DNA from: Brachypodius melanocephalos
Lineage: Eukaryota; Chordata; Aves; Passeriformes; Pycnonotidae
NCBI GenBank assembly: GCA_013398615.1
Contig: VZSR01003807.1
Location: forward strand, 20,653,943 to 20,717,942
Direction of reading: 5' to 3'
Length of the DNA: 64,000 nt
Part shown: one piece after another, positions 38,845-50,757 of the stretch
How positions within the stretch are numbered: position 1 is the first letter of the stretch
Layout of the letters: every line of letters starts with the position of its first letter
The notes under the pieces: model-generated
Seen by the model: the letters and a program-made list of their open reading frames with translations, nothing else
What the model was told of the DNA's origin: nothing
Database searches by the model: none
Made by a program: the position numbers and the translations under genes

Positions 38845-39770
38845 GGCTCTGTCCTGGAATGAACTTCATGCTTCCCTTTGGAAAAACATATCCATATCTT
38901 CACAAGTTTTGGTTACAGAATTTCAGCTCAGCTGCCTACTGGGACACAAGCAGGAGAGGAAATGGGTGAGAAGGATAAAACATATTTTTGTAAAGATGGT
39001 AGAGATTTGGACAGAAATTGCAGATTATGAGCTGCTCCATCACGCTCACATTGGATTGTCCTTGTTATCTACTTCCAAGTATATGAGAGTTCTTCAAATA
39101 ACTCTGGCCTACTGCTTTTAGGTTACTGAAAGTATAAATTACTAACTTGCTGTCCTACAACACTGATTCCTGCAGGTTGTGAAATGCTGCGTGGGAGAAA
39201 GGGATTGGTAAAATGTGGAAGTGAAAACTCTTGCGGGAACTCAGATACTTCTTCCAACAAAGAGCCTGGTATATAGCAAAAGTTTAGGTTCAATCTCACA
39301 TGGTTAAACTGAATAAATGGAAATTATTTTCATTAAGTAGATGGAAATTCCCAAACTTACAAAAATATCACAGGATATCACATTTAGGAACTTGATGGTT
39401 CCTAAATTAGTTGCATCTTGCTTGGATTTTGGACAGCTGCACTAGTTCTGGTATTTAATAGTCTAATCCTAAAATCATATCTTCTCCAAACCTTCTGTGT
39501 CTCTTGTTCTTTTTGTTTTCTATCTCACACCATTTTAACCTTTTTTGTTCTTCTAACATTTCAGATGTCCACAAAGCTCTGCAGCCTTTCTGGCAAATTC
39601 AGCCATACCCCTTCACAGAAGGTAGGGTGCCACAATGTAAAGATGGAAAAGTCAACAGAAACTTGGTATTGGGGCACCTGTGCACTCATAAGGAAAAAAA
39701 GACTCTTCTTTTACCAAAATGTAGCAATGTTTTTTTACAAGAGGAGAGATACTGTAGTGCCAAATGCATA

Positions 39771-39776
39771 AATAAA
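39771..39776 (+). terminator. Candidate polyadenylation signal, ABRA-like gene
   Basis: AATAAA about 930 bases past the stop. A second copy at 39925-39930 is followed by a T/G-containing stretch. Either would define a 3' untranslated region of about 1 kb. Confidence 0.5.
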
Positions 39777-40230
39777 AGTATAGCAGCACAGTCCCATACC
39801 TCCTTTACCTGTTTCAGAGCAGTTGTGAGCTCTTCAGAAAGAAAACTAAAGGATTGGTTATGTAAAATAGTTGTAACAGTGCTATCAAAAATAATCAAGA
39901 GCTGTATTTACAGTAGTTCCCAACAATAAAGCTGTATAATTAGAAATCTAGAGTTCTATTTTTTAGCAGTGCAAATAGAAGCTTCTGTGTGGTGTTAAAT
40001 ACACTACTTGATAGGTCTTTAAAATAAGATACTGTCTTGAATCAAAAGGATATTAAAGTTCAATTTAAATTAGGAACCCGATAAAAGTGATATGTAATTT
40101 TATGGTATTTATATAAAAGAACTTCTATTGCAAAAAGCCTAAAAGAATGGCGTTTTGTTTTGATGTTGTCATCCAGTGGAGATTTGCACCAAACTAAGTC
40201 TTTGGCTGAGGATTTCATTTTTACCCTGGC

Positions 40231-40249
40231 TTTTTTTTTTTTTTTTTTT
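40231..40249. repeat. Poly-T tract
   Basis: Nineteen consecutive T bases, followed 25 bases on by an A-rich run. Confidence 0.9.
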
Positions 40250-42448
40250 GTGAAAGGACAATGAAAAGAGAAAAAAAAAAGGAATAAATTAATGTGCTGA
40301 AATAAGTTTATATGGGGAACAGGGCAGTCAGATGCAGGTAGAGAATGGGTTTTAATCACCACATAATTTTACGACATTGGAAAAGGAGAAATATATGCTG
40401 CACGAGGCACTGTTGGTGTGCTCCCTTAGGTTTCAAACCTACTACTTCTTTCTAAATGGATCTGCATCTTGCAGCTGAAAAAGAAGATACGTAGTTTGCG
40501 ACCATAACATATTTAAAATGCTTTGTTCTTGTTGGAAAAGCATTTCTTGCCAAATGACATGAGCACACCTCAGGGTATTTCAGCTCCTGTTAGAGGAAGT
40601 CTTTACATGCACACAGATTTCAACACCAGTTGAGCTTTTTATAGTGCAGATGTGGAATGCGTTTTGTTTAATTCTAACAATTCTGAAATCCACTCGGTTC
40701 TGCTGTGGTGTCAGTTCATAACTTGCAGGAAGCAGCATCAGGCACTTCAAGTGTCACCAGCTGAGTAATAGAATGGCACTATCAGGAAAACTAATAGATT
40801 GCTGGACAGTGTACGAGTAGTTGATGGCAAGACACACATGAGGCAGTATGTAGCCTGAGCTCCATAAGATGCAAGTCCAGCTCACAGAAATTTATTAGAT
40901 TTTAATTAAAACTGGCTCAAATAATTAAATAGCAATCTAGGCTGTCACTGCCATGTAAATGGTAGATGCTTGAGCACATCTACAAGCACTTTAAGTACAC
41001 CTCTGATCAAAACAGCAGCAGAGCAAACCCTTAATGACATGGTCTTACCTACTTTGTAAGCAACTAAAAAGAGCTTACTCTATTACTATCTTTTTAATAG
41101 AACCAAGGATTACTATATAACAAAACTATTATTTATAGAGGGATTATTTTAAACAGTTACAGAGCCATGTTTCCAACCTGCCAGCTTTAGATGAGCATTC
41201 TGGAAAGTGTGACTGAAATCCTTCTGTGTGCCCATGCAATGATTATAAACACAGAGCTGCCAAACTGGCTCAGCACACAGGTTAACAAATCCAGTCTTGT
41301 GCTTCCAGTATTTAAAAAAAAGACAAAAAGATAGATAATAGAACTGGTCAGCTTGTCCACTGGTACACTCTAGAATAAAAAATATTCCTGAAGCTTATAT
41401 AGTCATGAATGCATCATATCTAATGCACGTGACTCAGTTTAGCTACAAGTTTTACAAAATTAATGCTTCGTCTGTGATTAGATAAACATCTTCAGATGAA
41501 TTAGGAATTTAAACTTTTCAACATGCAACTATTTTTTTTCCAGCAGGCTTCCATTAGAGTAAGTGGAGCAGAATTTATTAAATTATTTTTGCAAAAATTG
41601 TAGCATGTGAGGGGTTTTAGTATTACAGATTATTTGGAGTAGTAAGTAACCCTCAAACTTTTAAAAGGTCTTCTTGCCCTACTAAGCATATTTCAGCTGT
41701 TTAAATCTCTACTAAGCTTCACTTTGTGACAAATCACCTCAGTAGTCTTTCCTCCCCTTCCACTCAAAGCCTGTGAATTCTGCATCTGTTTTGGACTGTG
41801 TATCACATAGGGATTATCTGTGGTTTGTTTTGTCAAACACTGAAGACACTGTCACCATTTCAATAAATGTTGCACATTAGTTTGAAATTATAAGTTTTTA
41901 TGCAGCATTTTATTGTTTACGAGTTTCTCAAATTTCAAATGCAATTTTCACGGGTTTGCTCATATTCTCCTACTTTTATTTACAACTCACACTTAAAAAG
42001 ACCTTGGAATAGTCTGAGGAGTTACTACCAATTTAACCACAATTTCTTTATATTTTTAACAGCATTTTATGTGTATCTGTTTCATCCTTTCAGCATAAAA
42101 GCATTGTTCTCTGGGTTCGTGTTAGGTTGGGAGTTTACGTAAAACAGTTGAGCAAGACAGTACAAATAAAGCTTTGTCATTCCTAAACATGAGGTGAAAA
42201 AAGCAGCTTTTCTCAAGACTGCTAATTCTGGATCAAAGAACAAAGCCAGCAGCAGTGGCTAAGAAACTTTACTTCTCCAGGCTCTTGGAGAATAAGAGCT
42301 TCTGAGTTCATGCTCCTTATTGATCTTTGCTCCTTAGAAAGCTCTACAGATGATTTCTGAAGTTTTAAAATTACTAAAAGCTTCTATAGAAGACAGTGAC
42401 AAAGGTAATAGAATCTGCCCACTGTCTCTTCCAGGGGCTAGCCAGTAA

Positions 42449-42490
42449 TTCAGAAACATATTCGAAGTATTCAGAAACATATTCGAAGTA
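42449..42490. repeat. 21-bp perfect tandem duplication
   Basis: Two head-to-tail identical copies of TTCAGAAACATATTCGAAGT plus A. Each copy carries a TTCGAA palindrome. Confidence 0.9.
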
Positions 42491-43100
42491 TTAGGTTAGG
42501 CTTTTCAGAAAGTATTTCTTTACCTAATTAAAAAAATTATCTGCAGAGTCCAAGAATGGTTGTCAATGCAGAAGGAAAAGAGACCACAATTCTGTGCTGA
42601 AAAACACTAATGAGAGGCTGAGCATTCCTCAGTAATTAGTGTGCCTCTGCTTAATGCTTTGCTGTTTCAGCTGTTTTGAGGCCTGGCTGTTGCTGTCAGG
42701 GAACATGGGATTTCCCCATCTTTGTCATCAGCAAACTCTGGAAGTGACATTATACTCAGATTTTTACCTTTCCAGTCTTGTCTCCAAAGCTGAGATACAA
42801 AAGTTGGCCTTTGTGCTTTCATATACATTTGGCAACATACAGAGTCTGCCTGGGATGGAGGTAACTTCCTTCAGAGCATCCCAGGTTTTGGGTGTGACTG
42901 AAGTGTTGATAACACAGCAGTTCTGGTGATTGCTGAGCAGTGCCCACACAATGCCAGGGCCTTCTTTCTCCTGCTCTGCCCCTTCATTGGGCAAAAAGCT
43001 TGGAGACAGCACAACCTGCACACCTGACACTGGCTGGCCAGCAGGGATATTCCATGACATACAATGTCTGGAATAAAAGCCGAAGAGAGGGCTTTTTTTT

Positions 43101-43120
43101 GGGGGGGTGGGGGGGTAGGG
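43101..43120 (+). repeat. G-run cluster, potential G-quadruplex
   Basis: Two runs of seven G separated by one T, then TA and GGG. This satisfies the four-run rule for an intramolecular quadruplex. A T8 run precedes it. Confidence 0.75.
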
Positions 43121-44136
43121 TCACTGCTACTGGCCTGCCTGTGAGAGGTCATGAATGACTACCTTTGCTTTTTTCTTCCTCATTCCTTCACACATTAAAC
43201 TATCTTTATCTCAACCCATGAGCTTTTTCCATTTTGTTCTTTCTGTTCTCCCACCCCACTGGGTTAAGAGTGGGAGAGAAGAAGAAGAGTGAGCAAAGGG
43301 CTATCTAGGGTCAACCCCAACAGTCAATTATTCCACTGCACTGGAAAATCATCCCAAGATTAGCATTTATTAATCCTTTTTGACAACAGTTCACATTCAT
43401 GTTTTAAATATTACATTACATTACAGAGTTAGGTACAGTTACATAGGTTAATTACAGATCAGAACACATACACAGTACTAACTCTTGAAAGTCCTTAATA
43501 TTCAGATATTTCACTAATTTAGGAGCCAGCTCAAACCTCTTAATCTATTGCACAGTCAAAGTTTGGTGACTTTAAGTCACTCTTTTCCTACCAAATATAA
43601 CAAATTAAAACCCTAAAGGACTGCAAATGACATCAGGTGCCCACTAATAACAAGTCATTAGGAAGGAAATCTTAAAGACAGAGAGAGCTGTAAACTCTGC
43701 CAGGTAGAAAATGCAGCTCTTCAGAAGGGTGCAGACTCTGAAGTACTGTAAGAATATTACAAGACACTGTATCACTAAGGCAATGGGTGCTGGATCCATG
43801 GAAGATACAGAATATTATATTCAGGGAAGCTTGCAGGTGCAACAGATGTTCTCACTTCAGCTGCATCTGAACGCATCAGGCAAGGGCACTTGGTTAATTC
43901 GGCACCAAGACAAGCTCTGTGAACAAAGAAAATCCACCCCATGTGTTCTGGAGTTTTAAGTTGCCAAACAGTCTGCCTTATTATGGTACTGAAAAACAAG
44001 TGCTAGCATTCCTGATTAGAGTCATGCAGCCAAGACAAATGTTCAGCAGGTTCCTTAAGCAACTTGGCATGTTCCAATTTTGGGCTGAGTCCCTGCTATC
44101 CCAAAGTCAAATCACATTGCTCTTATGTAAGTCTGC

Positions 44137-44159
44137 CACACACACACACACACACACAC
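44137..44159. repeat. (CA)n microsatellite
   Basis: About eleven uninterrupted CA units. Confidence 0.9.
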
Positions 44160-44783
44160 TGCAATTCAGACCAGCTTCTCCTGTGACTTCATTTAGAATC
44201 CAAATTTGGCCAAGGCATTAGTAATCTGCAAGGGACCTCAAGTGAGAATAAGATCAGAAAATCTGGATTTTTCTATCCACTGCCATGCAGAAGAACAGTA
44301 TATTAAATACATTCTTCTGAACTCTTCACATTTTTTGTAAACATACAGTAATTAATTTCAAATATTGTACACCTAAGAGGGAAAAAAGAACTCTTTAGGT
44401 CTATTTACACGTTATACAGCATTATCACATTTTGGACACATACTGTATTCACTTTTAATGTGTCACTGTGATGCAAACAAGTCAGGTAACATTGAAGTGG
44501 TTTAGCACCAGAAAGTCAGTACTGTACTTTCAGCAAGGTACCTACTCATCACGAGGCATAAGTAACATATCATACAAATGTAGATGGGAACAAATGTTTG
44601 AAATGTTACCTGCAATCCCAGAACAATGCATCTTGAAAATAAAAGCTTGATTCCGCAACAAATGCTCCCCTTGGTACCATTCACATGCTGTTAGTTGGAA
44701 CTCATTGCCTTGGTTGCAGTACATTCTGCTGCTACACTTTGTCTTTTAATAAGAAGAGTTCTCTGCCTGTGTGCATGCATGTG

Positions 44784-44789
44784 TTTATT
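44784..44789 (-). terminator. HINT3: Candidate HINT3 polyadenylation signal
   Basis: TTTATT on plus is AATAAA on the HINT3 strand, about 235 bases past the stop codon. ATTAAA (plus-strand TTTAAT at 44745-44750) lies 40 bases further on as an alternative. Confidence 0.45.
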
Positions 44790-45022
44790 ACATATGTATC
44801 TACACAAATATAGAATTATAACTAAAATACATGACACTGTTGCCAGGGAAGTATACAGACTGACATATCCGAATGGAAGAATTAGGTTAGCAGCCACAAA
44901 TTCTGTGTGTGTTTCCTCATAAGGAACTAAAGCTTTTTTTATCCTGGGATATTATTGGCAACATCAAACTCTGCAACCTTAAATCAGAGCTCAAAGACCA
45001 AACTGGCTGACAACACAAGCTT

Positions 45023-45070
45023 TCAGCTGGCAGCATTTTCAGTTTGCAGTCTCTCGATCAGTTGTTCAGC
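45023..45070 (-). CDS. HINT3: HINT3 terminal coding exon 5
   Basis: Residues 155-169, AEQLIERLQTENAAS, then TGA. TTTCATAG acceptor. The C-terminal tail is a few residues longer than the human end as I recall it. Confidence 0.9.
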   Translation of the reverse strand, partial: AEQLIERLQTENAAS

Positions 45071-48000
45071 CTATGAAAGAGAGAAAGCAATACATTAACT
45101 ACACCGTGGGCCTTCAGTTTACTGAAAATTCCATTTTGAAAATAGTGACACTAACAGCATTTGCCTTTCACTTGTACAGATAAAGTGTACAGGAGAAGAA
45201 GAATACAACAATTGCTTTCAATAGCAGACTCACAGTTTCCACCAAACACTCATGAGGTGATCAGAAGAGGAAACATAACCTCTGGAGGACAGAGGAGGTT
45301 TGAGGAAATAAACAGCAGATCTGTGTTAAAGCACTGTGACTTCAGAGACCTCAGAAGACAGCAGTGCTTGGAACAACCAAGTGGTAAGGCCTGGGATTCT
45401 CTGTGAGTCACTCTAGACCAGCATGTTGTGACCTCTCATCACTCATCCAGCTGCACCACCAGCCACGAATGCTGCTGGGGGACAGAGGGCATTCACATGT
45501 GTGGCTCCTGTCACGAGCCACTACCTTGTCCTTTTGTCACATCACTGCACCAACACATACTTTTGTCATCATACATGGCTATTTATGCATTGTGGGTGGA
45601 ACTGGGGCAGCTGTGCTTTGTACATGTAACAGCACCAGCTCACAGAGCCCTCAGGAAGGCTCAGGGCAGGAGAAAGTTTGCCAACAAGCAGGCCAGATTG
45701 GGCACATGGAGGCTAACAGGGCACTTTTGATACTGTCGGCCTTTGCTTTTTTTTGCCAGTCCTACTGAATTCATCTCTTAATTTGATCTAGTGCTTGAGG
45801 CTTTATTAAGATCTCCAAAGGAACGACATTAAAAAGTGAAAAGCTCAAGTTTGGCATATTCTAACAGTAAATTTTGCAGACAGTGAAAGTGTAATCAGGT
45901 AGGAGCAGCTCAAGAGGACTTCAGTAATTATTGCAGTTCATTTACAAATAAAGCTACATAAAGCATGCAACTGAAAATTACATTCCCTGAATCCTGTTTT
46001 GTGTTATTAAACAAGAACAACATTCAAGACACTATAATTAGAACCCCCCCCAAGAAAAAAATCCAAAAAAACCAAACAAACAAAAAACAAACAAACACAC
46101 ACACAAAAAAAAAAAAACAGCAAAACCACCACCATACCAAGAACATTCTCCAACCTGATAGCAGGGCAAAATACCAAAGTGCATCCAGACTGGATAACCA
46201 GACTTAGTATGGATCTGCCTGAACTAATCCAAGATAATAAGCAGTAAAACTACTCAGCTATATGTATTTGAGGGACAAATACTTGTAAGATGGTCAACAA
46301 TGGAGCAGACACATCTACTTTTTTTGAGCTAGGAGTGAACTTCAGCAAGGTCCCACTATGAAGAAGCTGTCTATACTCTTTAGATGAGACAAATCTTTTT
46401 CAGCAACTTTGATTTGGGGATGTGCAATGATACCAGGATGCTGCAGCTACCTTGCAAGGACAGGTGCTTTGCTGTACCAAAGCAGTGAGAGTGAGGTTTA
46501 GATTTCTAGAGAGAGGTTTTCAAAGTGCTTTAGTCAGTGTCAGTTCAGTTTCAGTGCTAATCTCTACTGAAATAAATCAGTACAAACAATGTTTTTGTCA
46601 AGCAGGCATTAGGTTAGGCTACACATGACAAGATGAGAAAAAGCCCATGAAGTGATAAATGCAGTCATTAGGTGGATGTTTTCACCTACACAGGATTAAC
46701 CAGGTTATGTGCAAAACAGTCCATCACATTTGAATATAGGCTTTTATATGAAAACTCAAATATTTACCATGTGTCCACAGAAGCATATCACAGATCCTGA
46801 GCTTCAGGCAAGGTCCAGAACTACTGTATTGTTTGCTGTTAGTTATTAGCACTCTATTCCTCTTCATACACATAAACATTAAGGTTTTTACCTTTATTTT
46901 TTTCTCAGTTAATGCAAAATATACATAACTGAGAACTAAAGTAACAACAAAAATACTTGGTCAGAGAATTTTTGGACACAATTAAAAGGTCAGAAAGACA
47001 TTGCATTTTCAGTTCACAGCTGAAAACCTATGGCAAAGCTCACCTGCATTACACTTACCGTGATAAACCAGTAGGAGTTGATTCTGTAGTAGATCCTGGA
47101 TAAGAATCCCAGCTGACTGGCTGGGGCCAGGACGTGAAGGTGCAAGTGGGCTATAGAGCAGAATGGAGGCCAGTGAAAACCCATTCTACAGAAAGAAAAA
47201 GAAGTGCAAGACAGTGGTGATGTTAATGCAGGAAGAGGCAGAACATGCAGGTTATTTAACACGGAGCTAACAACTCATTACACTTTTGTTGTACATAAAA
47301 GCGAGGACAAAAACATGCCCTTTCATTATACCACAAAAAGCTCTTCAAAAGTTCATTAATCTCCTCCTTCACATCTCTGTATTTAAAGCACATTTTTAAA
47401 AGAAAAAGTATCTTAAATATATCCTATCTAGTTTCCAGCTGGAAAGCCAACTATCAATTTTCATTATGAAGAGCCATTTCCCTATTTCTCTACAGTGCTT
47501 AAATTATGTTACAGTTTATTTCAGCTATCAAGGGCCTTAAACTGAAGTGTCCAGCACCAAAATCTAGGGAATTCTGGTATGACTGAAACACAGTGTAGTG
47601 CCACTACAATAAGCCAAAGTTTACCTCTCTTCTGGCATCTAGGATTTAGAGCATATTTGTAGCAGATAATGGAAGAGAAGCCTGTTTGGTTAAGTTGTTT
47701 GAAGTGCCCTCCCTACTCCAAGATGTGTTCAAGAAAGAATCTCAGAGCTGTAACCCAATTTGTGCCAGAACTTTATCAGAAAAAAGCATTTATATTCAGT
47801 GCCAGTAGATTTTAATTGAGAATTCACAAAATAAGTAGGCCTGATTTCTTCCATAAATCACAGTTCAGGCTCTGCCACCATCTCTAAGTAACATTTTGAA
47901 AAGTAAAAAACACACTCGACAAAAAGATGGAAGGTTTCTATCACATACCTTACATCATTCAAGTCACTAAAATTATTCTTCTGGAGAACAGCTTTTCCAA

Positions 48001-49960
48001 CTTCCATCATTCTCTTCACTATTAAAACACAAATAAATTTCATTTTAAAAAGGTATTATCCATAATATTAACTTCAACAGACTAATCCACACTGAGATCA
48101 CAGGCATGGGTTTTTCAAATATAAACACTGTAACTACTCCTAGTCAAACAAAAGACAATCAAGAGAGTGTGGGCAATGATTTACTTGAAAACTGCCACTG
48201 ATACCAACTTCCACACCTGCAATGCTTTCTGGTGTGATATTATTATAAGAACTTTGGCCAAAGCCATGCTATCACCATACCCTTATTAAAAAACCCAGTA
48301 AGTACTGATTGGTTAGAATACTTTACACTAATTCCAGTGTTGTATCTCTGCTACAGGAGAGGACTCTGCCACTGCTACAGGACTTTGATCTCCAGGTCCT
48401 GTGAAGCCTGGAGTACATTTCAGAGATGGTACATAAAATTAAAATAAAATAAAATTGTCAGTCTTTCTTATTACTAGCACACAGTTTCATTATAACTGAA
48501 CAATACAGTAACCCAATACAAAAACTCAAGGCAAATGTCAGAGGAATTGCCTTGAAACCAAACACATACAGACGATTTTTTTTTTCCTGGAGAAAACCAC
48601 CCTATGTTAATAAGAGAAATACGGTGATGCAAGACTTGCAAAATGCAACTACAACTCTTTTCTTGCATCACCTGTAAATTTCCTTAAGGTGGAATTTCTT
48701 CATGGCTGCAGTTTCTTCTATTACTCAACACACTTAGCTAGCCATATTTTGTCAAACAAATTCCAAGACAATGTCTTCTTAAGGGGAAAAAAACAACAAA
48801 ATAAGTCTAAATAAATAACAAAGCAATAAATAATGGCTTCAACATTTCAAAATCTTTTTTTTTTTTCAAAAAAATTTTAAAGTTAATTGAAACACCAGTT
48901 CTCTTTTTCATCTGTCTCTCCCTTTTTTCCTGACAAATAATGCAGCACTTGTTTGAAAGTATACACTTTATAAAATTCTTCTGTGAGCTTTTAGAATTGC
49001 ATATGTATACCTAAGAAAATGCAATGAAGCAGCACATAGATGCTTTAAAAAAAAAGCTGTGCTTTCAACAAAGTGTGCAGAGGCATCTATACTCCATGCA
49101 AACTGCAATGTTTTCCCAGAACTGCACAAAAAAGGGCCATTCTAGACCAACACATAGAGGTTTCGAGAAGGGGTAAGTCCCTACCTACCCTGACTCACAT
49201 GAGCTATTTCCACGTTTAGAAATAGTGCCCAAAGTTGTAATTTACCTGACAACTCCCTATTTCAGGCTGTGAAAAACTATCTTACTTTAGGTTAAGCACA
49301 CACTTGCAGCCTTACCTAGCGGTATATGCTCTGACTTCAGTGTTTTGCAGTTTCCCATGTGCTTCACGGGCACCACCAGGTAGTGGTGCGGGGCACCAGG
49401 TTTTATATCTCTAAAGCAAACAAGGTCTTCATCCTAAAAAAGGATGCCAACGTTTTAAAACTGATTAGGACCAGGATAGTGGCACAGAGTAGGTAACAAT
49501 GTCTATATGCCCCATATCGATGCGATACTAAATGTTACAGCTGACACCACAAGCAACAAAAGCTGCGGGTTTTTTGGAGGCAGCCGCCCGGCACGGTGCG
49601 CATCTACTGCTGACCTTCCTCAGTCCGGATTCCGCGGCGCCAGCTTTGAGGCTATCGGCTGCTGTGCCAGCATTTACGGGAGGCTCGGTGCGTTCCGTCC
49701 CAGCGATGTTTCCCCGCTCTGTCCGTGCAGGAGCTGAGGGCCCTCAGAGACGCCGCTCCCCGCCCCAGCCTTAGCCGCGATCCCCGGGCCAACCCATGAC
49801 GCCCCTCACCCACCTCGCACGGGAGCAGCGCCGTGCCCGGCTCCTCCCGGCGGGCGATCCTGCAGAACACGCACTTCCCGTCGTAGCCATCGCGGTCGCC
49901 ATTCCCGGCTTCGCTCCCCTCAGCGGCGGCGGCGGCACCCGCGGCCTCAGGCCCGGCCAT
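45023..49960 (-). CDS. HINT3: Histidine triad nucleotide-binding protein 3, complete
   Basis: HINT3 is a HIT-superfamily hydrolase that acts on nucleoside phosphoramidates and acyl-adenylates. Five coding exons (49814-49960, 49316-49433, 47949-48018, 47059-47185, 45023-45070) give 510 bases, 169 residues; human HINT3 is about 182. Visible features are CVFC (30-33), DIKP (58-61), HHYLVVPVKH in exon 2, and the histidine triad HLHLHVL at 125-131, whose middle His (127) is the expected nucleophile. The C-terminus SYWFITAEQLIERLQ follows the HINT3 pattern and sets it apart from the shorter HINT1/HINT2. All splice sites are GT-AG with matching phases. The start at 49960 has a strong Kozak context (GCGGCCATGG). 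The frame stays open upstream to a Met at 50062. TRMT11 and NCOA7 flank it as in other vertebrates. Confidence 0.96.
45071..47058. other. HINT3: HINT3 intron 4
   Basis: About 2 kb, AT-rich, with an A/C-only low-complexity stretch at 46043-46135. No coding segment recognised. Confidence 0.55.
46043..46135. repeat. A/C-rich simple repeat
   Basis: C8 run, then mixed CAAA/CAAAA/CA units and A13, with very few G or T bases. Confidence 0.85.
47059..47185 (-). CDS. HINT3: HINT3 coding exon 4 with histidine triad
   Basis: Residues 112-154, MGFHWPPFCSIAHLHLHVLA and on to NSYWFIT. CTGTAG acceptor, GTAAGT donor, phase 0 out. Confidence 0.97.
47186..49315. other. HINT3: HINT3 introns 2-3
   Basis: Introns 47186-47948 and 48019-49315. 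AT-rich, with T10 and A-rich runs near 48850. Nothing else recognised. Confidence 0.5.
47949..48018 (-). CDS. HINT3: HINT3 coding exon 3
   Basis: Residues 89-112, KRMMEVGKAVLQKNNFSDLN and DVR. TAATAG acceptor, GTATGT donor. Confidence 0.94.
49316..49433 (-). CDS. HINT3: HINT3 coding exon 2
   Basis: Residues 50-89 (last codon split after one base). DEDLVCFRDIKPGAPHHYLV, then VPVKHMGNC. TTTTTAG acceptor, GTAAGG donor. Confidence 0.95.
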
Positions 49961-50100
49961 GGCCGCGCTCCCGGTGCCGCTGCCGGCGCCCCGCCCGCCG
50001 AGGGAGGAGCGCCCGGCCCGGAGCCCCCGCTGGCACCGCCCGGCCCCTCCCGCCGGGCACACGCGGAGCGGAACCGGGGCTCGCTATCAAGTGTTTTTTA
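49560..50100. promoter_or_regulatory. HINT3: CpG-rich HINT3 promoter/exon 1 region
   Basis: GC- and CpG-dense block spanning the first exon and its upstream DNA. It gives way abruptly to AT-rich sequence at about 50090. Long open frames on both strands here are compositional. Confidence 0.8.
49814..49960 (-). CDS. HINT3: HINT3 coding exon 1
   Basis: Residues 1-49: Ala-rich leader, then DGYDGKCVFCRIARREEPGT, ending LLPCE at a GTGGGT donor, phase 0. Confidence 0.93.
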
Positions 50101-50186
50101 AAAAATGAGGGGAATAAAACCATGTGAATGCATTCTCAGTTCATTAAAGGTCGAATTGCCGCGGGGAAAAAAAAATAACACGCAGT

Positions 50187-50435
50187 AAAGAGGGCGGGTA
50201 GAAGGATAATAAGTGCTTATGATGCTGGATCTTTCTCGTTTTTCACCACAAAGTTATGTCATTGATCAATACAAACCGAGAACGTCCCAGAAATTTAAGC
50301 ATTTTGCCCCTATAGTTCAGGTTACTTGGATTTTTATATGTGCACAAATAATCTTAAAACACCCATTTCAGCACTGTTGCAGTTTGTTCAGGGTCACTAA
50401 TATAATCCCCGATATTTTTCCAACTCAAGTCTACA
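50187..50435 (+). repeat. Dispersed repeat, copy A (pair with 61108-61365)
   Basis: Directly upstream of the HINT3 promoter. Collinear with 61108-61365 over about 250 bp in the same orientation. Shared blocks include AAGTGCTTATGA, TTACTTGGATTT, GCACAAATAATCTTAAAA, TTTCAGCACTGTT and GGGTCACTA. Copy A lacks some bases present in copy B near 61190-61210. The repeat family is not recognised. Confidence 0.8.
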
Positions 50436-50559
50436 TTTTTTCTTCTACACTCCCGGCAGTGAGGGCTAAAATCTGATGTCAGTTCTAACTGCATAAGCTG
50501 ACAGCCCTGACATTGTTGCCTGCTCATGACAGCCATGCTACTTCACAGTCAAAGTAAGA

Positions 50560-50757
50560 TTATTTCATAAAATCACAGAATGGTTTGGGTTGGAAAGGAC
50601 CTTAAATATGATGTCGTTCCAACAACCGTCCCTGCCATGAGACCAGGCTGCTCAGGGCTCCATCCAGCCTGGCCTTGAACACTTCCTGCATGGGGCATCC
50701 ACTTCTCTGGGCAATCCATTCCAGTGCCTCACCACCCTCCTATCAACTACTTCTGAA
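50560..50757 (-). mobile_element. CR1 LINE 3' fragment
   Basis: Opens with AAAATCACAGAATGGTTTGG, the complement of the CR1 3' end. It continues with GGTTGGAAAGGACCTTAAAT, the CAGGCTGCTCAGGGCTCCAT stretch and GGCATCCACTTCTCTGGGCA. Short, minus orientation. Confidence 0.92.

Larger units (their letters stand above)
38303..39940 (+). other. Candidate terminal exon of the ABRA-like gene
   Basis: Begins after a T-rich tract ending TTCACAG (38301-38302), contains the coding part at 38383-38844, and would end after one of two AATAAA hexamers at 39771-39776 or 39925-39930. A weaker alternative acceptor, TATTTTCAG, ends at 38380, just before the ATG. Confidence 0.5.
39941..44783. other. Spacer between convergent ABRA-like and HINT3 genes
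   Basis: AT-rich, no coding exon recognised. It holds poly-T at 40231-40249, a 21-bp tandem duplication at 42449-42490, a G-run cluster at 43101-43120 and a CA microsatellite at 44137-44159. Further AATAAA hexamers at 42165-42170 and elsewhere leave open longer 3' ends for the ABRA-like gene. Confidence 0.45.

Noticed and set aside
39418..39929. Plus-strand frames of 117 and 141 codons
   Set aside because: They lie in the probable 3' untranslated region of the ABRA-like gene, in different overlapping phases and with no domain.
45161..45768. Plus-strand frames of 81, 121 and 100 codons
   Set aside because: Within HINT3 intron 4, antisense, no recognisable product.
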